Positions 12,901 through 21,850 of a DNA stretch of 64,000 bases are shown here, in pieces. A model generated the notes under the pieces. That model was not told where the DNA came from. It saw nothing but the letters and a program-made list of their open reading frames with translations, and did no database searches. Both the position numbers and the translations under genes were made by a program. How positions within the stretch are numbered: the first letter of the stretch is position 1; every line of letters begins with the position of its first letter. This DNA is from Henricia sp. BOLD:AAB3569. Lineage: Eukaryota > Echinodermata > Asteroidea > Spinulosida > Echinasteridae. Where the stretch lies: assembly GCA_037783545.1 (NCBI GenBank), contig JBBELK010000003.1, forward strand, positions 372,001-436,000, read 5' to 3'.

Positions 12901-15900
12901 ATTGTCACTTGAGAAGTATCAGTCATTGGAAACTTAGTAGACTCTATTCGGGTTGAAAAATGCAGTGATTCTCGGTTTCTTTTGATGTGTTTTCAAGTTT
13001 TTTTAACATCGGCACTTCGGCAACATCGATGTAAAAAAGAGTGGGAAAACAAAAGTATTTTAGTGAGAAATCATCGCGATATTATCAAATATCGCGATAG
13101 TTTTTTGGCATTTAATTGTCATGATAAAATTTGGCACAGGCTTACAAGCAATACAATTCAGTGTTTGGATACATGTATCTTAAGCTGTGTCCGCATTAGA
13201 CTTGTTTTTGAGAGGTTTTACCGAGGCGATGGTAAAATGAAAAATGGCTAAAATTTACTGCTGTCCGCATTTGGACTTTTTGACAGTAAAATTTTACCAA
13301 GACTGTGGGAGAGCATGCACAGTGTCCCTTCGCAGTGTGACCTTCACGGCCCGGACGTATGCTTCCACCGACTCGCTGTGTCCGCATTGGACTTATCGTC
13401 TCGGGAAAGGTTCCCTGGTCAATTTTCCTGAGCAGAAGATGGCCAGGAAAAGTAACCGCTGGAGTCAGTTACTTAGAGGAAAGCGTCCTAGGCCGCAATG
13501 GAATTAAAATGGGAAAAGTACCCATCGTCTCGGTATGCTTTCCCCAAAAAAGTCCAAAGCGGACAGGCCTTTAAATGTTAGATTGTAGCAGGCGATTTCC
13601 AGTTTTCATTTCTTTACCTTCACTTCGTCTTGGGCAAGTTTCTTAGCACGTTCAGCATCTTCCTTTGCAGCATGTAGGTGAATGATTGCTCGCTGTAACC
13701 CTTCTTGAGTCAGCCAAGCTCTAACTGGTCCCCCTTCCAGCTCAATTTGCTGGAAAATGTGTAGAAGCAGCCCGGAATGCTGAATAAACAAGAAAATAGT
13801 ACAATATTAATGTTGCCTGCATGTTTCAAACACGGTCTAGTTGCGTCATGCTGCCATTTCTTTACATTTCTTTCAAATTTTACACTTTGTATGTTGTTAT
13901 TAAAGGACATGACCATTTTTTGACGCCCCTATAATACTATGGGTGTTGTAAAAACTCTGGATGCAGCAATAGGTCGACAATTCGGGAAGCCTTTCCCCGG
14001 GGACCACCGAAATTTCGGGAAGAATCACTCAAATTGACACCAAATTTTTCTACCCGAAGCTTCCAAAAATGGTTACAGACCTAAGAGAGACGGTTCTAGA
14101 CCTAATAAAAATGGTTCTCGATTTTTAAAAAAATGGTTTTTGACCTAAAAATTTTTTTTTAAAACTCACAAATATTAGGGCGACACCAAATTATCGCCCT
14201 ATTGAGCGTGTCGCCCTAATATAGCTTTTTTACACACAAATTGTCGCCCTATCCTAGCAAACAGATTTTTGAGATTTTGATACCATATTATTTGTCATAT
14301 TTTTCTCATTACCATTCAAAAATTTTGCACTCTCAATCCGTATATTTCCAGGGATATCGTCAAAAAACCACCGATGTTTTGTAAACTAATTTATCCAGTT
14401 CCATAAAGCAGTGAAGAGCGTGATCCAAAACTGGTAAACACTGGATGAAAATTTCAAAATTTCTTAAATTAATAAAAAATACCTTAATCAGTAAAGAAAT
14501 GTCCGTATTTTACAATCAAATTACAAAGATTAACAGAAACAATTTCAAGAAATAGTTGAAAATGCATGTAAAAAATTGCAGTTTTTGTCAATTTTATTGA
14601 TTATCTGTCCCTCACGCATAAAAACAACCTCCGCATAAAACTGTAAAGTCAATTTCAACATGTGATAAACTGGGTGTGTGTATTAACATCAGTAGGAGGT
14701 AAACAAACAGGTTCACTTTAGTTTTCATTTGTTGACTAAGGAAAGGCATTTGTCTCTTGATTTCCGTCACGCTCTTCAGCGATTACCCAACTTTGTTTTG
14801 CTTTCACATCTAAATCGGAGATTGCAAATTTACCGTTATCAGACCTTCATTTTTAAGGAGCGCGATCGCGCAGGCGCTCCTACCGCGCTCCTCGTAATTT
14901 TCGGGGAGCGTAAAAAATAGCGCTCCTCAAAAAATAACGGGACCATCGATGACCAAGTGTCCGAACGCCAACGCTGTACGGTGTGACTAAAAATGGTCGC
15001 ATCGGTGCCTAAAAATACTCAAATGCGACCAGTGATTAAATTCTTATCGCCATTGGCGACCACAAAATTTGCACCTTAGTCGCCCAAGGTGGGCATCAGT
15101 GATGTTTACGGGCGGTATAATCTAATGTTCTGCTCTTTTTAATATACTTGCGGCATGCAAACGACGATTGCGCATTCCATTTTTCCATTTCGCCACGTGC
15201 AACACACGGCCACAGCTTGGGTCTGCATTGTGTCCAACACAGCTTGTGTGCAATATACGTGCATACATGTAGACATACATGCATCTGGTATCCGACTGCG
15301 GCCCCAGACTGGCCCAGCCCCAAACTCGGCCCCAGACCAACTCGGCCCCCATTGCCTTGTGTACAAACTCGGCCCCAGACTGACTCGGCCACAATGCATA
15401 GTTCCGAGATTGCCCAGTTAACCCCGCCCCCTTGGATATTGTTGCTATGTGCTCACAAGCCATCGCAAAAAAATGGCGAGACTACGTACAAAGCAACGGG
15501 ACTCGGCATGGAAAGCACAGATTCATTGGAGAAAACCCAACGGTATTTATGTTTTTAGGTCGACAGTTACCGTAGCACACACTGAGCGAAGGGCTAGTAA
15601 TGCAGGGATGACATATCTTTCATAAAAATGCGCTTTCCTACCTTTGAACAGCGAATCGCCCGACATTGAAACCAAAATTCACCCGGTCACTGGCGCATAC
15701 AACATACAAACTGTATGGGCAGAACATCGCGGATTGTTTGTGATGATTGCATCACTTTGACCTTTGTGGGCGCCGTCTGCTAGCTCTGTTGTGATTGGTC
15801 GCGGGTTCGGCTTGATTGACAGGTCGGAACTATGCATTGCCTTGTGTACAAACTCGTACCCAGACTGACTCGGCCCCAATTGCCTTGTGTACAAACTCGG

Positions 15901-18900
15901 CCCCAGACCAACTCGGCCCCCATTGCCTTGTGTACAAACTCGGCCCCAGACTGACTCGGCCCCAAACAGGCTAAACATTTAATTTTTCCCCAAAAGTCCA
16001 TATACAGTGTGTTTTCAAAGATTTTAAGGAACTTCTGTTTTTTTTTTAGGAGAGCCATTAGCTCTCCTCGATTATCTCAGGAGAGCGATTTAGGGCTCTC
16101 CTGACTTTTTTTAAAATGAAGGACTGCGTTATCTTCACATGGATATTATTTTGGGGAGGTATTTTATACGATTGTTAGGTTAAAGGCCCCATGTATCATT
16201 TGCAAGATAACACTTTTTACAGATTCGTGGAAGAGTGTAACATATCTAAGGAAAAATGTTGGTAAACTAGCCTGAAGAAATTTTATCTACATGTACATAC
16301 ATGTACATGTAGATGCATCAATGCTTCAGAAAACCTTAATTTATATATGGATTTTGTGTACAAGTGAAGGCTATTTGCCGTGCTGCGCGGGGCAAATATC
16401 CCTACACTCAACGGTAGCCTGCCGTGGCACGCGCTTGCTCCCGTTCTCCGGACTCTCGAAACAAACATTTATGTTCGAATTTTCATACCCATGTTCAACT
16501 TTGTTTCATACCTGTATAAATAGTCTCTCTTTTGTCAATTACTTATAAATATTGGGGGGAAATCAGAGTTGAATTTGGCGCAGTAAGAAACTTTCATGCG
16601 GCTGGACACAAAACTAACTCGCAAGACCATGTGACTTTTCGGAACCAGAATCTGGTTCCGAAAAGTCACGTGACCTTGAATTTTTTTAAAATGCGCAAAA
16701 ACGGCCAAATTTGACGGCGTCTTTTCAGGATATATCTAATTTACTCTGGAAAGCACTTCAGAATAATGTATGGGTCTATTTCGAGCCCAAAATAGCCCAA
16801 CAAAGCCGGTGTGTTCTTTTAACACTTTGAGTAAGGTTTTTCTTGTCAACTCATGAAAAACAAAATTGGAAACGATACAATGGGCCTTTAAAATGAAATC
16901 CATTTTCTGGAAAAATCTAAACACGCTTCTTTAAGGGAATAACGGTGTGGGTGGCCCATCTTAAGCCGTACATTTAATAAAACCAGATATGATAGACAAG
17001 ATCATTGCCACTTGACAGTAATGCAATTAAGATTGAAACAAGGACTCAGGACTCGGAAAGTGGGGACTTAACTACAGCCCTGTGACCCACCCCTTTTTTA
17101 CCTCATGACCCATGAGGATCGAGTCTGCATTGCTCTCTGTATGTAACTCCCTGACCATTCCCCAGGCTTTGCTGATCTGATCTGCTGCTTCATCATTTTC
17201 ATCCATTTTCAGAGTCAGCTGCTTTTCCGTTAATTCCAGGGTAGCCCGTGTCTCCTCCAGCTCAGCCTGGTAAATTCAGATTTAAAGGTAGAATATAAGA
17301 TTGGTATCTCGAGGAATCAGAAATGTTCACAGATTTACACATAACTTACACAATATAAACACGATGACGGTAGAAAACTTCCCCTATAGTCTTTGAAAAA
17401 TTAGCAAAACAATTATTTTTCGTCTCGCAAGACGTAAATTCATTTCGCCCCAAAACCACCTCGCCCTGGACCACCTCGCCCTGCAGCACTTCACCCAAAG
17501 GCCATTTCGCCCCAAAACCACTTCGTCCAAACACTACCTCGCCCAAATGCCACTTCGACCGAAAACAACTTCGTGTACAGGCCGTGGTTCAGGGCGAAGT
17601 GGTTCAGGGCGAAGTGGTTTTGGGGCGAAATGACTGCAAACCCTTTTTTGACCGTTTTCTCAAAAGTTAGACGAAGTACAGAGCTGGTTTTTGCTCAGGT
17701 TGGTTTTAATCATGCATTTCTTCAATCACACAGAGGGATAAAACTATTTGTAACAGTTTACCAATCATGTATACTTTCTTTAAAACAAATCCTAAGAGTT
17801 TTTTTTAAATACTAGCCTGTAGATTATTTAGAATTTCCATCTGATCGGAAGACGAGCTGCTGATTTCAAGTCGAGATGATTTGTGACCTCCCTTTTTCGG
17901 AACTTTGTCCTTGCAAGGCATATTGGAATCACCCGTCTCTACTTTTGGTATTGTCCTGCATGTTTCAGACATAGACCCATCTATTGAGACTGCATAGTGA
18001 GCGTGTACGTGTTGCTCTGATGATTTGGCGAGTGTAAGGTAGTCAGGAAAGCCCGAGGCCATGGTTCCACCTCGAGGGAGATCTCCCGTGGACTTTGACG
18101 AGCTAGAAGCCTCGACGACCAGAGAAGTGTGGTCGGTATCATCTGGAAGCAATTGCAGGAAGAGGTGGACATTTCCACAAAATTTGGGATGATAAATTTG
18201 TGTAAAAAATGGGGTTGTAGTCGAGTCCATCATAAGTCCATGCAAGCCTTCACAAGTCCACCACAAGTCCCTGGGTCTTAATTCAAGTCACAAGCTAATC
18301 AAATGAACTCCAACAAAGGCATTATTTTATGCGTGTTCATCCTTTGCTTCTTGTGACTGGACTTGTGACGGACTTGTGCGGGACTTGTGATTTTATCGGC
18401 TCTGGGTAATGTTGTAACGAAGTCCGCAAGTTCGGGTTCAGTTCGGTTCGGCAAAAGTTCGGAAATTTCTTCCCCGGACATTTGTTCGGTTCGGGTTCAG
18501 GTTCGGCAAGTATTGCCGGCAGTGTGGGTTTCGGTTGAAAGTGATCACGCATGTGCAGCTAGCTTTCTCTATAAAGTAGGGCCTATGTATTTTTTTTAAA
18601 TCTTCAAACCCGCTCTTTACACGGTTTATTTGTCGTAATGAGCAAGACAATGGCTTTGGCAGGATGAAATTGACCCGGGAAACTGAACGGAATCCGCGGT
18701 TGTAGCGCGGCGCTACTGTCGAAACTTGCGGTGTGCATGCATTTTGTGATTTGTACCACGTGCAAACCATGATCGTGAGACTGCGTGGGATGGTATTTTT
18801 TCCTAGCCTTGGTGTTTATTTTCTGACGATTTTTTTGTAGCACCCGCAAGTATCGCTGTGTTTCCTTAAGATGGCTTATTAAATTCCGTCAAAATGCTTT

Positions 18901-21106
18901 TCACAATGTTGCGCGAATAATTCTTTCCAAGAAAATACGGTCATTTTATTACTCAGGATACGCCATTTTCACAATGCAACGCCGCTAGAGGGAGTTTGCA
19001 ATCCAACCATTCCGATCAATCGACAATTATCACCACATCATGCAGATGCGCACTAGCGCGGTAACTCTATGGCTTTGGCACGTTGCGGCTATGGAGCCAA
19101 TATAATATTTGATCGGCACCGATCGAGTGATGTCCGTGCAGATATCGATCGTGAAGTCATATGGATGAAGGCAGGGCTTGCCCTTAATTTTTTCTGAGAG
19201 TAGCCCACTGGGCTAGTAAATTGTGTTTTTTACTAGCCCGCAGAAATTTTTACTAGCCCATGAAATGTTTGAAAAAAAAAAAAAAAAAAAAGCATTAAAA
19301 TATTGACTAGCACTGTCTACTGAGAAAGTTGATTTTTGTTCATCCCCCCATGGCTAGAAATCACTGTCGCTGGTAGTGGAGTCGGGATGTTAATATCAGT
19401 CCTTTTGGGGAAAAATCAAATGTTTAGCCTGTTTGGGGCCGAGTCAGTCTGGGGCCGAGTTTGTACACAAGGCAATAGGGGCCGAGTTGGTCTGGGGCCG
19501 AGTTTGTACACAAGGCAATTGGGGCCGAGTTGGTCTGGGGCCGAGTTTGTACACAAGGCAATTGGGGCCGAGTCAGTCTGGGTACGAGTTTGTACACAAG
19601 GCAATTGGGGCCGAGTTGGTCTGGGGCCGAGTTTGTACACAAAGCAATTGGGGCCGAGTCAGTCTGGGGCCGAGTTTGTACACAAGGCAAAGGGGGCTGA
19701 GTTGGTCTGGGGCCGAGTTTGGGGCCGAGCCAGTCTGGGGCCGCAGTCGGATACCAGATGCATGTATGTCTATGCAAGTATATTGCACACAAGCTGTGTT
19801 GGATACAATGCAGACCCAAGCTGTGGCCGTGTGTTGCACATGGAAAAATGCAATGCGCAATCGTCGTTTGCATGCCGCAAGTATATTTTTAAAAAAAGCA
19901 GAACACTGAATTGTACCGCCCGTAAACATCACTGATGCCCACCTTGGGCGACGAAGGTACGAATTTTGTGGTCGCCAATGGCGATAAGAATTTAATCACT
20001 GGTCGCATGTGAGCATTTTTAGTCGCCAATGCGACCATTTTAGTCGCACCGTACAGCGTTGGCGTTCGGACACCTGGGGCCAATTTCATGGCGTTGCTTA
20101 GCACGAAAATTTGCTAAGCACAGGATTTATTTGCTTTATAAAATGGATTACAAGCCAAAATTATACACCAACTTGTGTTGTTCGCAAGAGTAGAAGAATA
20201 CCTTTCAATACACATCACTTACGATTTTGGCTGGCAATCCATTTTTGCAAAATAAAGCAAACAAATCCTGTGCTAAGCAAATTTTTGTGCTAAGCAACGC
20301 CATGAAATTGGCCCCTGGTCATTGATGGTCCCGTTATTTTTTGAGGAGCGCTATTTTTTACGCTCCCCGAAAATTACGAGGAGCGCCTGCGCGATCGCGC
20401 TCCTTAAAAATGAAGGTCAGACACACAAAAGGTAAAGCTTTGAAGAGTTCGTTTTAATTTCAATTATCACATCTGGAAAACAAGGAACGTGCACATGTTT
20501 TAAGTAGCCCGCCGGGCAAGTTGAAAAGTGGATTTTACTTGCCCACAGCAGTTTTTACTAGACAATGTACGCCGGGCTAGCTTTAAGGTCGAGCCCTGGA
20601 AGGAGAGTCATGCATGTCGGTACGGTGGGCGCCGGCGCCTGGCTGAAAATGTGGATCTGATTTGGCACAAGAACCGGTATGACGAAGCGCTTTTGCAGGC
20701 ACAAGAAGTCATTTCAAGTAGGCTGTTGACATTCAGGAAGCCAGCTCTCTTTCACATTTACAGTTAAAATACGCAAGATGTGAAATCCAAAGCCAAACTG
20801 AGTGAAATGTTCGGTTCGGTCCGGTTCGGTTCGAAAGTGCCAAGTTCGGTAAAATCCCGTTCGGTTCGTCTGTTCGGTTACACAGCATTAGAAAGAACTG
20901 CTAAAAAAGTAACAATACTAACCGTGGAATTGCCCTGGAGGTGATGAGGCTTTTGTCCGGGACCAGTACTCATACATGTAGGTGGGGTGGTTTGCATCAT
21001 CAAATTCATCAGTTGTTGTTGTTGAAGTTGACGTCGGGTCTTCTGAACTGCTGTTCGTTGTTGCTGCACAGAGCCGTACGATATTAGCCTCTCTAGTAAA
21101 GCTCAT
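711..21106 (-). CDS. Large coiled-coil protein gene, 12 exons visible, 3' end beyond window
   Basis: Exons by descending coordinate are 21106-20923, 18142-17817, 17266-17102, 13749-13618, 12286-12136, 11186-10960, 10530-10429, 9848-9696, 6663-6520, 4383-4243, 3631-3481 and 972-711. Every junction joins in frame (phases 1,0,0,0,1,0,0,0,0,0,1) and the last donor is phase 2, so the gene continues left. About 712 residues are visible. Residues 1-170 are Ser/Thr-rich and low in structure (SSSEDPTSTSTTTTDEF, then LEISSSSSDQMEIL). The rest is charged heptad coiled coil rich in E, K, Q and L (for example AELEETRATLELTEKQL and ERDELTKRVHELEGIQMEY). I see no signal peptide, membrane segment or catalytic motif. 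The ATG at 21106 was chosen because the reading frame opens there; a 5' untranslated exon is possible. I do not recognise the family. A centrosomal, ciliary, golgin-like or scaffold protein would all fit. Exon calls are strong; the name is open. Confidence 0.8.
1830..2250 (-). mobile_element. LINE fragment, C-terminal part of reverse-transcriptase ORF
   Basis: The minus-strand translation reads NSLLFGSKQQQMRRVDVAYN, then FLRSLLRGGYRMK, then TEFFHQLQIKYMAHLVRTSH. This 'LLFGS...MRRVDVAYNRFLR...' stretch is the region after the RT fingers/palm in many LINE ORF2 proteins, where a conserved 'R.L..H..R' block follows. Only about 130 residues remain. No RT catalytic box or endonuclease is present and no 3' tail is obvious. 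It is a 5'-truncated fossil inside the intron between the exons at 972 and 3481. Confidence 0.7.
2430..2650. repeat. Dispersed repeat (GTTGACAAGAAAAACC / GGCAACAAACACCAC family)
   Basis: The same block recurs inverted at 31600-31860 and 54700-54990, with shorter pieces near 16800-16890 and 60390-60500. Shared words include 'ggtagcaatggyaacaaacaccac' and the 'catttttgtgttcaatgaa' region. It looks like an old MITE family. No ends are preserved here. Confidence 0.55.
2925..3090. repeat. One-sided 'GGGGCCGTCCATAAAGTATG' element plus C29 homopolymer
   Basis: The block starts with a terminal sequence typical of an inverted-repeat element, but no mirrored right end is present. It runs into CCCAGCCCC and an uninterrupted run of C at 3067-3089. 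Just left of it (2815-2890) is a short imperfect tandem repeat of 'ccgcaagttgc'. Confidence 0.5.
3171..3453. mobile_element. MITE (ATAGACTGCCGAAGTGAA ... CTATTGG) carrying a nested MITE
   Basis: The outer element is also seen at 45230-45357 (truncated by another element), near 46560 and near 62640-62665. The inner element at 3189-3299 has perfect mirror ends (GGGTCTTTCTATAAATTAGG / its complement) and a GAAT duplication (GTGAAT before, GAATAC after). The inner palindrome flanks 'ggttcagtga' and 'tttagagccaatt' mirror arms of the outer element. Confidence 0.65.
3690..3960. mobile_element. Truncated MITE of the GGGTCTTTCCACAGTAAT family
   Basis: It begins TTGGGTCTTTCCACGCTAAT and continues with 'aaaaataagtcaataattcctttcag'-type sequence shared with the intact 442-bp copy at 41200-41641. 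The right end is lost after 'gtggacagaca'. Confidence 0.6.
4432..4882. mobile_element. ~450-bp MITE with CAATGCATAG termini
   Basis: The left end is CAATGCATATTTCCGACCTG and the right end TCTCTAAACTATGCATTG. Full copies lie at 15396-15841 (inverted) and about 45357-45805. Short derivatives lie at 480-699 and 26233-26327. The element begins about 50 bases above the exon at 4383-4243. Confidence 0.75.
5052..5630. mobile_element. ~580-bp inverted-repeat element (AATAGACCGATCCAGTAAG)
   Basis: Termini AATAGACCGATCCAGTAAG and CTTACTGGATCAGTCTATT are complementary for about 30 bases. A second copy lies at 11404-12004 and a third, lacking both ends, at about 51010-51420 inside the Harbinger element. 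The TA at each tip would fit a TA-duplicating Tc1/mariner-type element. It carries no open transposase frame. Confidence 0.75.
5663..6233. mobile_element. 571-bp element with exact TTAA duplication (copy 1)
   Basis: TTAA at 5659-5662 and 6234-6237 flank AGGGCCTGTGACATCC ... ATAAGGCCCT. The same element lies at 29934-30500 with the same TTAA edges. A diverged third relative in opposite orientation lies at about 28280-28570. TTAA duplication is the piggyBac/Kolobok signature. The interior may be the remnant of a gene (a KKHKTSxWxCGK stretch is shared in translation with the diverged copy). Confidence 0.8.
6240..6508. mobile_element. Right half of GTCTTTCCAC-family MITE
   Basis: The block 'ttattttgagaccagacaa' to 'ttactgtggaaagaccc' is shared with 9905-10301. 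The element ends about 12 bases from the splice donor of the exon at 6663-6520. Confidence 0.55.
6711..8310. mobile_element. 1.6-kb inverted-repeat element (CCACCAAGCCCGACACGC ends) with nested element
   Basis: The left CCACCAAGCCCGACACGC is mirrored at about 8290-8309. Next to the left end is a compact palindrome (6755-6815, 'tggtccacgacacgtg' mirrored). A second inverted-repeat element appears nested at about 7154-8240, with CTGGGCTGCGTTCCAAACA at the left and GGAACGCATACCTGGG at the right. Two open frames (6892-7329 and 7393-7959, plus) lie inside. I see no family motif in them and treat them as non-coding unless shown otherwise. Confidence 0.6.
8731..9427. mobile_element. 697-bp element, CAGGGCTCGAC ends, 5-bp AAGAC duplication
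   Basis: Ends CAGGGCTCGACATTAAC and GTTAATGTCGAGCCCTG are perfect complements. AAGAC is duplicated exactly at 8726-8730 and 9428-9432. Next to each end stand clustered, mirror-image 'acctgtccgac' repeats. It shares its ends and 5-bp duplication with elements at 19172-20598 and 53270-53458, whose interiors differ. It resembles hAT elements with 5-bp duplications (inference). Confidence 0.85.
9905..10301. mobile_element. ~400-bp MITE (GAGTCTTTCCACGGCATTTT ... GTGGAAAGACCC)
   Basis: The ends are mirrored. Two further mirrored blocks ('gggttacaaata' and 'aaccggga'/'tcccggtt') lie near the centre (10090-10140). It sits between the exons at 9848 and 10530. Confidence 0.65.
11404..12004. mobile_element. 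~600-bp inverted-repeat element, second copy of the 5052 family
   Basis: Same orientation and ~90% similar by eye to 5052-5630, with small insertions such as 'aagtatccggtcg'. The ends read AATAGACCGATCCAGTAAG and ACTGGATCGGTCTATT. Confidence 0.75.
12645..12725. repeat. Short perfect hairpin
   Basis: 'gaagccatgactatgcccc' faces 'ggggcatagtcatggcttc' around a short spacer. This is the typical form of a minimal MITE. It lies in the intron between the exons at 12286 and 13749. Confidence 0.6.
12755..12960 (+). repeat. tRNA-derived SINE-like sequence
   Basis: 'tggtctggttagaag' resembles an A box, and 'agttcgaatctc' at about 12810 matches a B box with normal tRNA spacing. The region after it is AT-rich and non-coding. 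It could be a degenerate tRNA relic. It is not a functional tRNA gene, because no acceptor stem is visible. Confidence 0.45.
13880..14839. other. Intron DNA, no gene seen
   Basis: AT-rich DNA with an approximate inverted repeat of 'gcgacaccaaattatcgccctat' near 14165-14250 and a block (14400-14530) that recurs near 43700-43810. I see nothing coding. Confidence 0.5.
14840..16126. mobile_element. 1287-bp element with 6-bp CGTTAT duplication and internal minisatellite
   Basis: Termini CAGACCTTCATTTTTAAGG and TTTAAAATGAAGGACTG are mirrored. CGTTAT is repeated exactly at 14834-14839 and 16127-16132. Hairpin-rich GAGCGC blocks lie at the left end and GGAGAGC blocks at the right. The interior holds a tandem repeat of 'acaaactcggccccagac' units (about 33-41 bp, 15300-15400 and 15842-15965), split by an inverted full copy of the CAATGCATAG MITE (15396-15841). 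A second copy of the interior sits at 19402-20417. Confidence 0.8.
15396..15841. mobile_element. Full MITE (CAATGCATAG family) nested in minisatellite
   Basis: CAATGCATAGTTCCGAGATT at the left and GGAACTATGCATTG at the right, inverted relative to 4432-4882. It interrupts the GGCCCCAGAC minisatellite of the surrounding element, so it is the younger insertion. Confidence 0.75.
16605..16890. mobile_element. MITE with perfect hairpin head (CACGTGACTTTTCGGAACCAG)
   Basis: A 20-base hairpin 'gtgacttttcggaaccag' is followed by a conserved tail to 'caacaaagccggtgt'. The same 280-base unit, with identical hairpin and tail, lies at 44735-44962. Confidence 0.65.
17430..17815. repeat. GGGCGAAGTGG repeat block and dispersed repeat
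   Basis: 17430-17640 holds mirrored 'ttcgccccaaaacca' units (relative at 1-90). 17660-17810 ('gctcaggttggttttaatcatgc' region) recurs inverted at 22110-22240. This block lies immediately downstream of the exon that ends at 17817. Confidence 0.6.
17817..18142 (-). CDS. Coiled-coil gene, second exon with probable GC donor
   Basis: The acceptor CTTCCAG lies just above 18142. The exon reads DDTDHTSLVVEASSSS through SDQMEILNNLQ. To join the next exon (AELEETRATL) in frame it must end at CTACAG followed by gctagt, a GC-AG intron. The nearby GT donor (A/gtattt, exon end 17813) would put a stop codon immediately into the next exon. An unseen small exon in the 17267-17812 interval is the alternative. 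Confidence 0.7.
18230..18560. repeat. CACAAGTCC inverted repeats and TTCGGTTCGG array
   Basis: 'acaagtcc' units at 18230-18290 face 'ggacttgtg' units at 18355-18395. Next comes a degenerate TTCGGTTCGG array (18425-18510). A similar array lies at 20815-20875, so the two may be ends of one disrupted element. Confidence 0.5.
19428..19745. repeat. Minisatellite of GGGGCCGAGTTTGTACACAA units
   Basis: About seven imperfect units of 33-60 bases alternate 'ggggccgagttggtctgggg' and 'ccgagtttgtacacaaggca'. All six frames stay open by periodicity, so the long open frames here are not genes. Confidence 0.85.
20077..20314. mobile_element. 238-bp MITE with 3-bp CTG duplication
   Basis: The ends GGGCCAATTTCATGGCGTTG and their complement extend about 27 bases. 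CTG flanks both sides (20074-20076, 20315-20317). The empty site is visible in the sister copy near 14955 ('gaccaagtgtccg' side), which proves the insertion. A 3-bp duplication and GGGCC tip fit PIF/Harbinger, like the large element at 49491-58310. Confidence 0.85.
20923..21106 (-). CDS. Coiled-coil gene, first coding exon
   Basis: It opens with ATG at 21106 (MSFTREANIVRLCAATTNSS) and ends CCACG/gttagt at 20923. It is low complexity, rich in Ser and Thr, and then acidic and aromatic (DEFDDANHPTYMYEYWS). It joins the next exon in phase 1 through a split Asp codon. No strong acceptor is needed upstream, which supports its being the start. Confidence 0.6.
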
Positions 21107-21226
21107 TCTGGTTTAATTCACTTCATGTTGTACATGTAAATTATACTCTTTACCTACAGCAGGGAAAAAAAAAGATACATTTGCATGGTTACCTGGTTAC
21201 AATAAAAAAAAATTGCTGACTGTGTG

Positions 21227-21745
21227 GTATGGGATATGGAGTTTTAACACCCGAGGGAGCTCATAGCGCACGCGTGAGTTTTGGGCCTACAATACTGGTC
21301 CTGGACCATAAGCCCAATTTTCTCATTTTTCTTTAACACATTTAACACTCTGAACAAAGACTACCATTTTTTTCTGGCTCTTTCAAGCTTCTAACTACTT
21401 TATCTTTTAAAACACAGTAACGAGTATTGCACACAATTTGTCACAAATGGGAATCGAACCAGGGACATTCATAACAGAAGTCTATCACTCCAACCACTAC
21501 ACCAAACGAACTCGCTGCAAGTTCATCACTTTTAATGAATTCAACCCTAACCCTAAGCCTAACCCCTGACACCTAACCCTTTACCCCTACCCTAGTCTCT
21601 TCTCAAGACGTTCTCATATGGTCTGTAATAACAACGAATAATGCTCCATGTAATAACAACGAATAATGTGTACATGCGCTCATAGCACCATAGGCAAAGC
21701 CGAGGGCGCTATGAGCTCCCGAGAGTGTTAAAACCCATATCCCAC
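21227..21745. mobile_element. Inverted-repeat element enclosing a tRNA-like SINE
   Basis: 'tatgggatatggagttttaa' at the left is mirrored at 21725-21745. 'gagctcatagcgc' is also mirrored. Between them, on the minus strand at about 21440-21515, 'tggtgtagtgg' (A box) and 'ggttcgattcc' (B box) mark a tRNA-derived sequence. Confidence 0.6.
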
Positions 21746-21764
21746 ATTACGCCAGTCAAGAATG

Positions 21765-21850
21765 GAATTTCCACATTCGTGCCACAAAATATGCAGCTCC
21801 ATAGCAAAGGCATGGAGCTGCGTATTTCGTGGCACGAATTTGGCGCGTGC
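21765..21850. repeat. Hairpin of two ~33-base arms
   Basis: 'aattcgtgccac'-type arms flank a 'cagctccat...atggagctg' centre. It is probably a minimal MITE. Confidence 0.55.

Larger units (their letters stand above)
19172..20598. mobile_element. 1427-bp composite element, CAGGGCTTG ends, 5-bp GAAGG duplication
   Basis: CAGGGCTTGCCCTTAATTT and TTAAGGTCGAGCCCTG form the ends. GAAGG is repeated exactly at 19167-19171 and 20599-20603. Next to each end stand mirrored 'tactagccc'/'gggctag' repeats. The interior consists of the minisatellite module also found at 14840-16126 (here inverted, 19402-20417), itself carrying a 238-bp insertion at 20077-20314. Confidence 0.85.

Noticed and set aside
15096-15558. 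Several overlapping open frames of 86-136 codons
   Set aside because: They run through the GGCCCCAGAC minisatellite and a MITE. All frames stay open because of repeat periodicity, and the same frames appear in the inverted copy at 19.4-19.9 kb.
19336-19935. 199-codon open frame, the second longest in the window
   Set aside because: It is a translation of tandem GGGGCCGAG units inside a transposable element, with no domain and matching open frames on both strands.
21440-21515. Possible tRNA gene on the minus strand
   Set aside because: Good A and B boxes but no paired acceptor stem, and it lies inside an inverted-repeat element.
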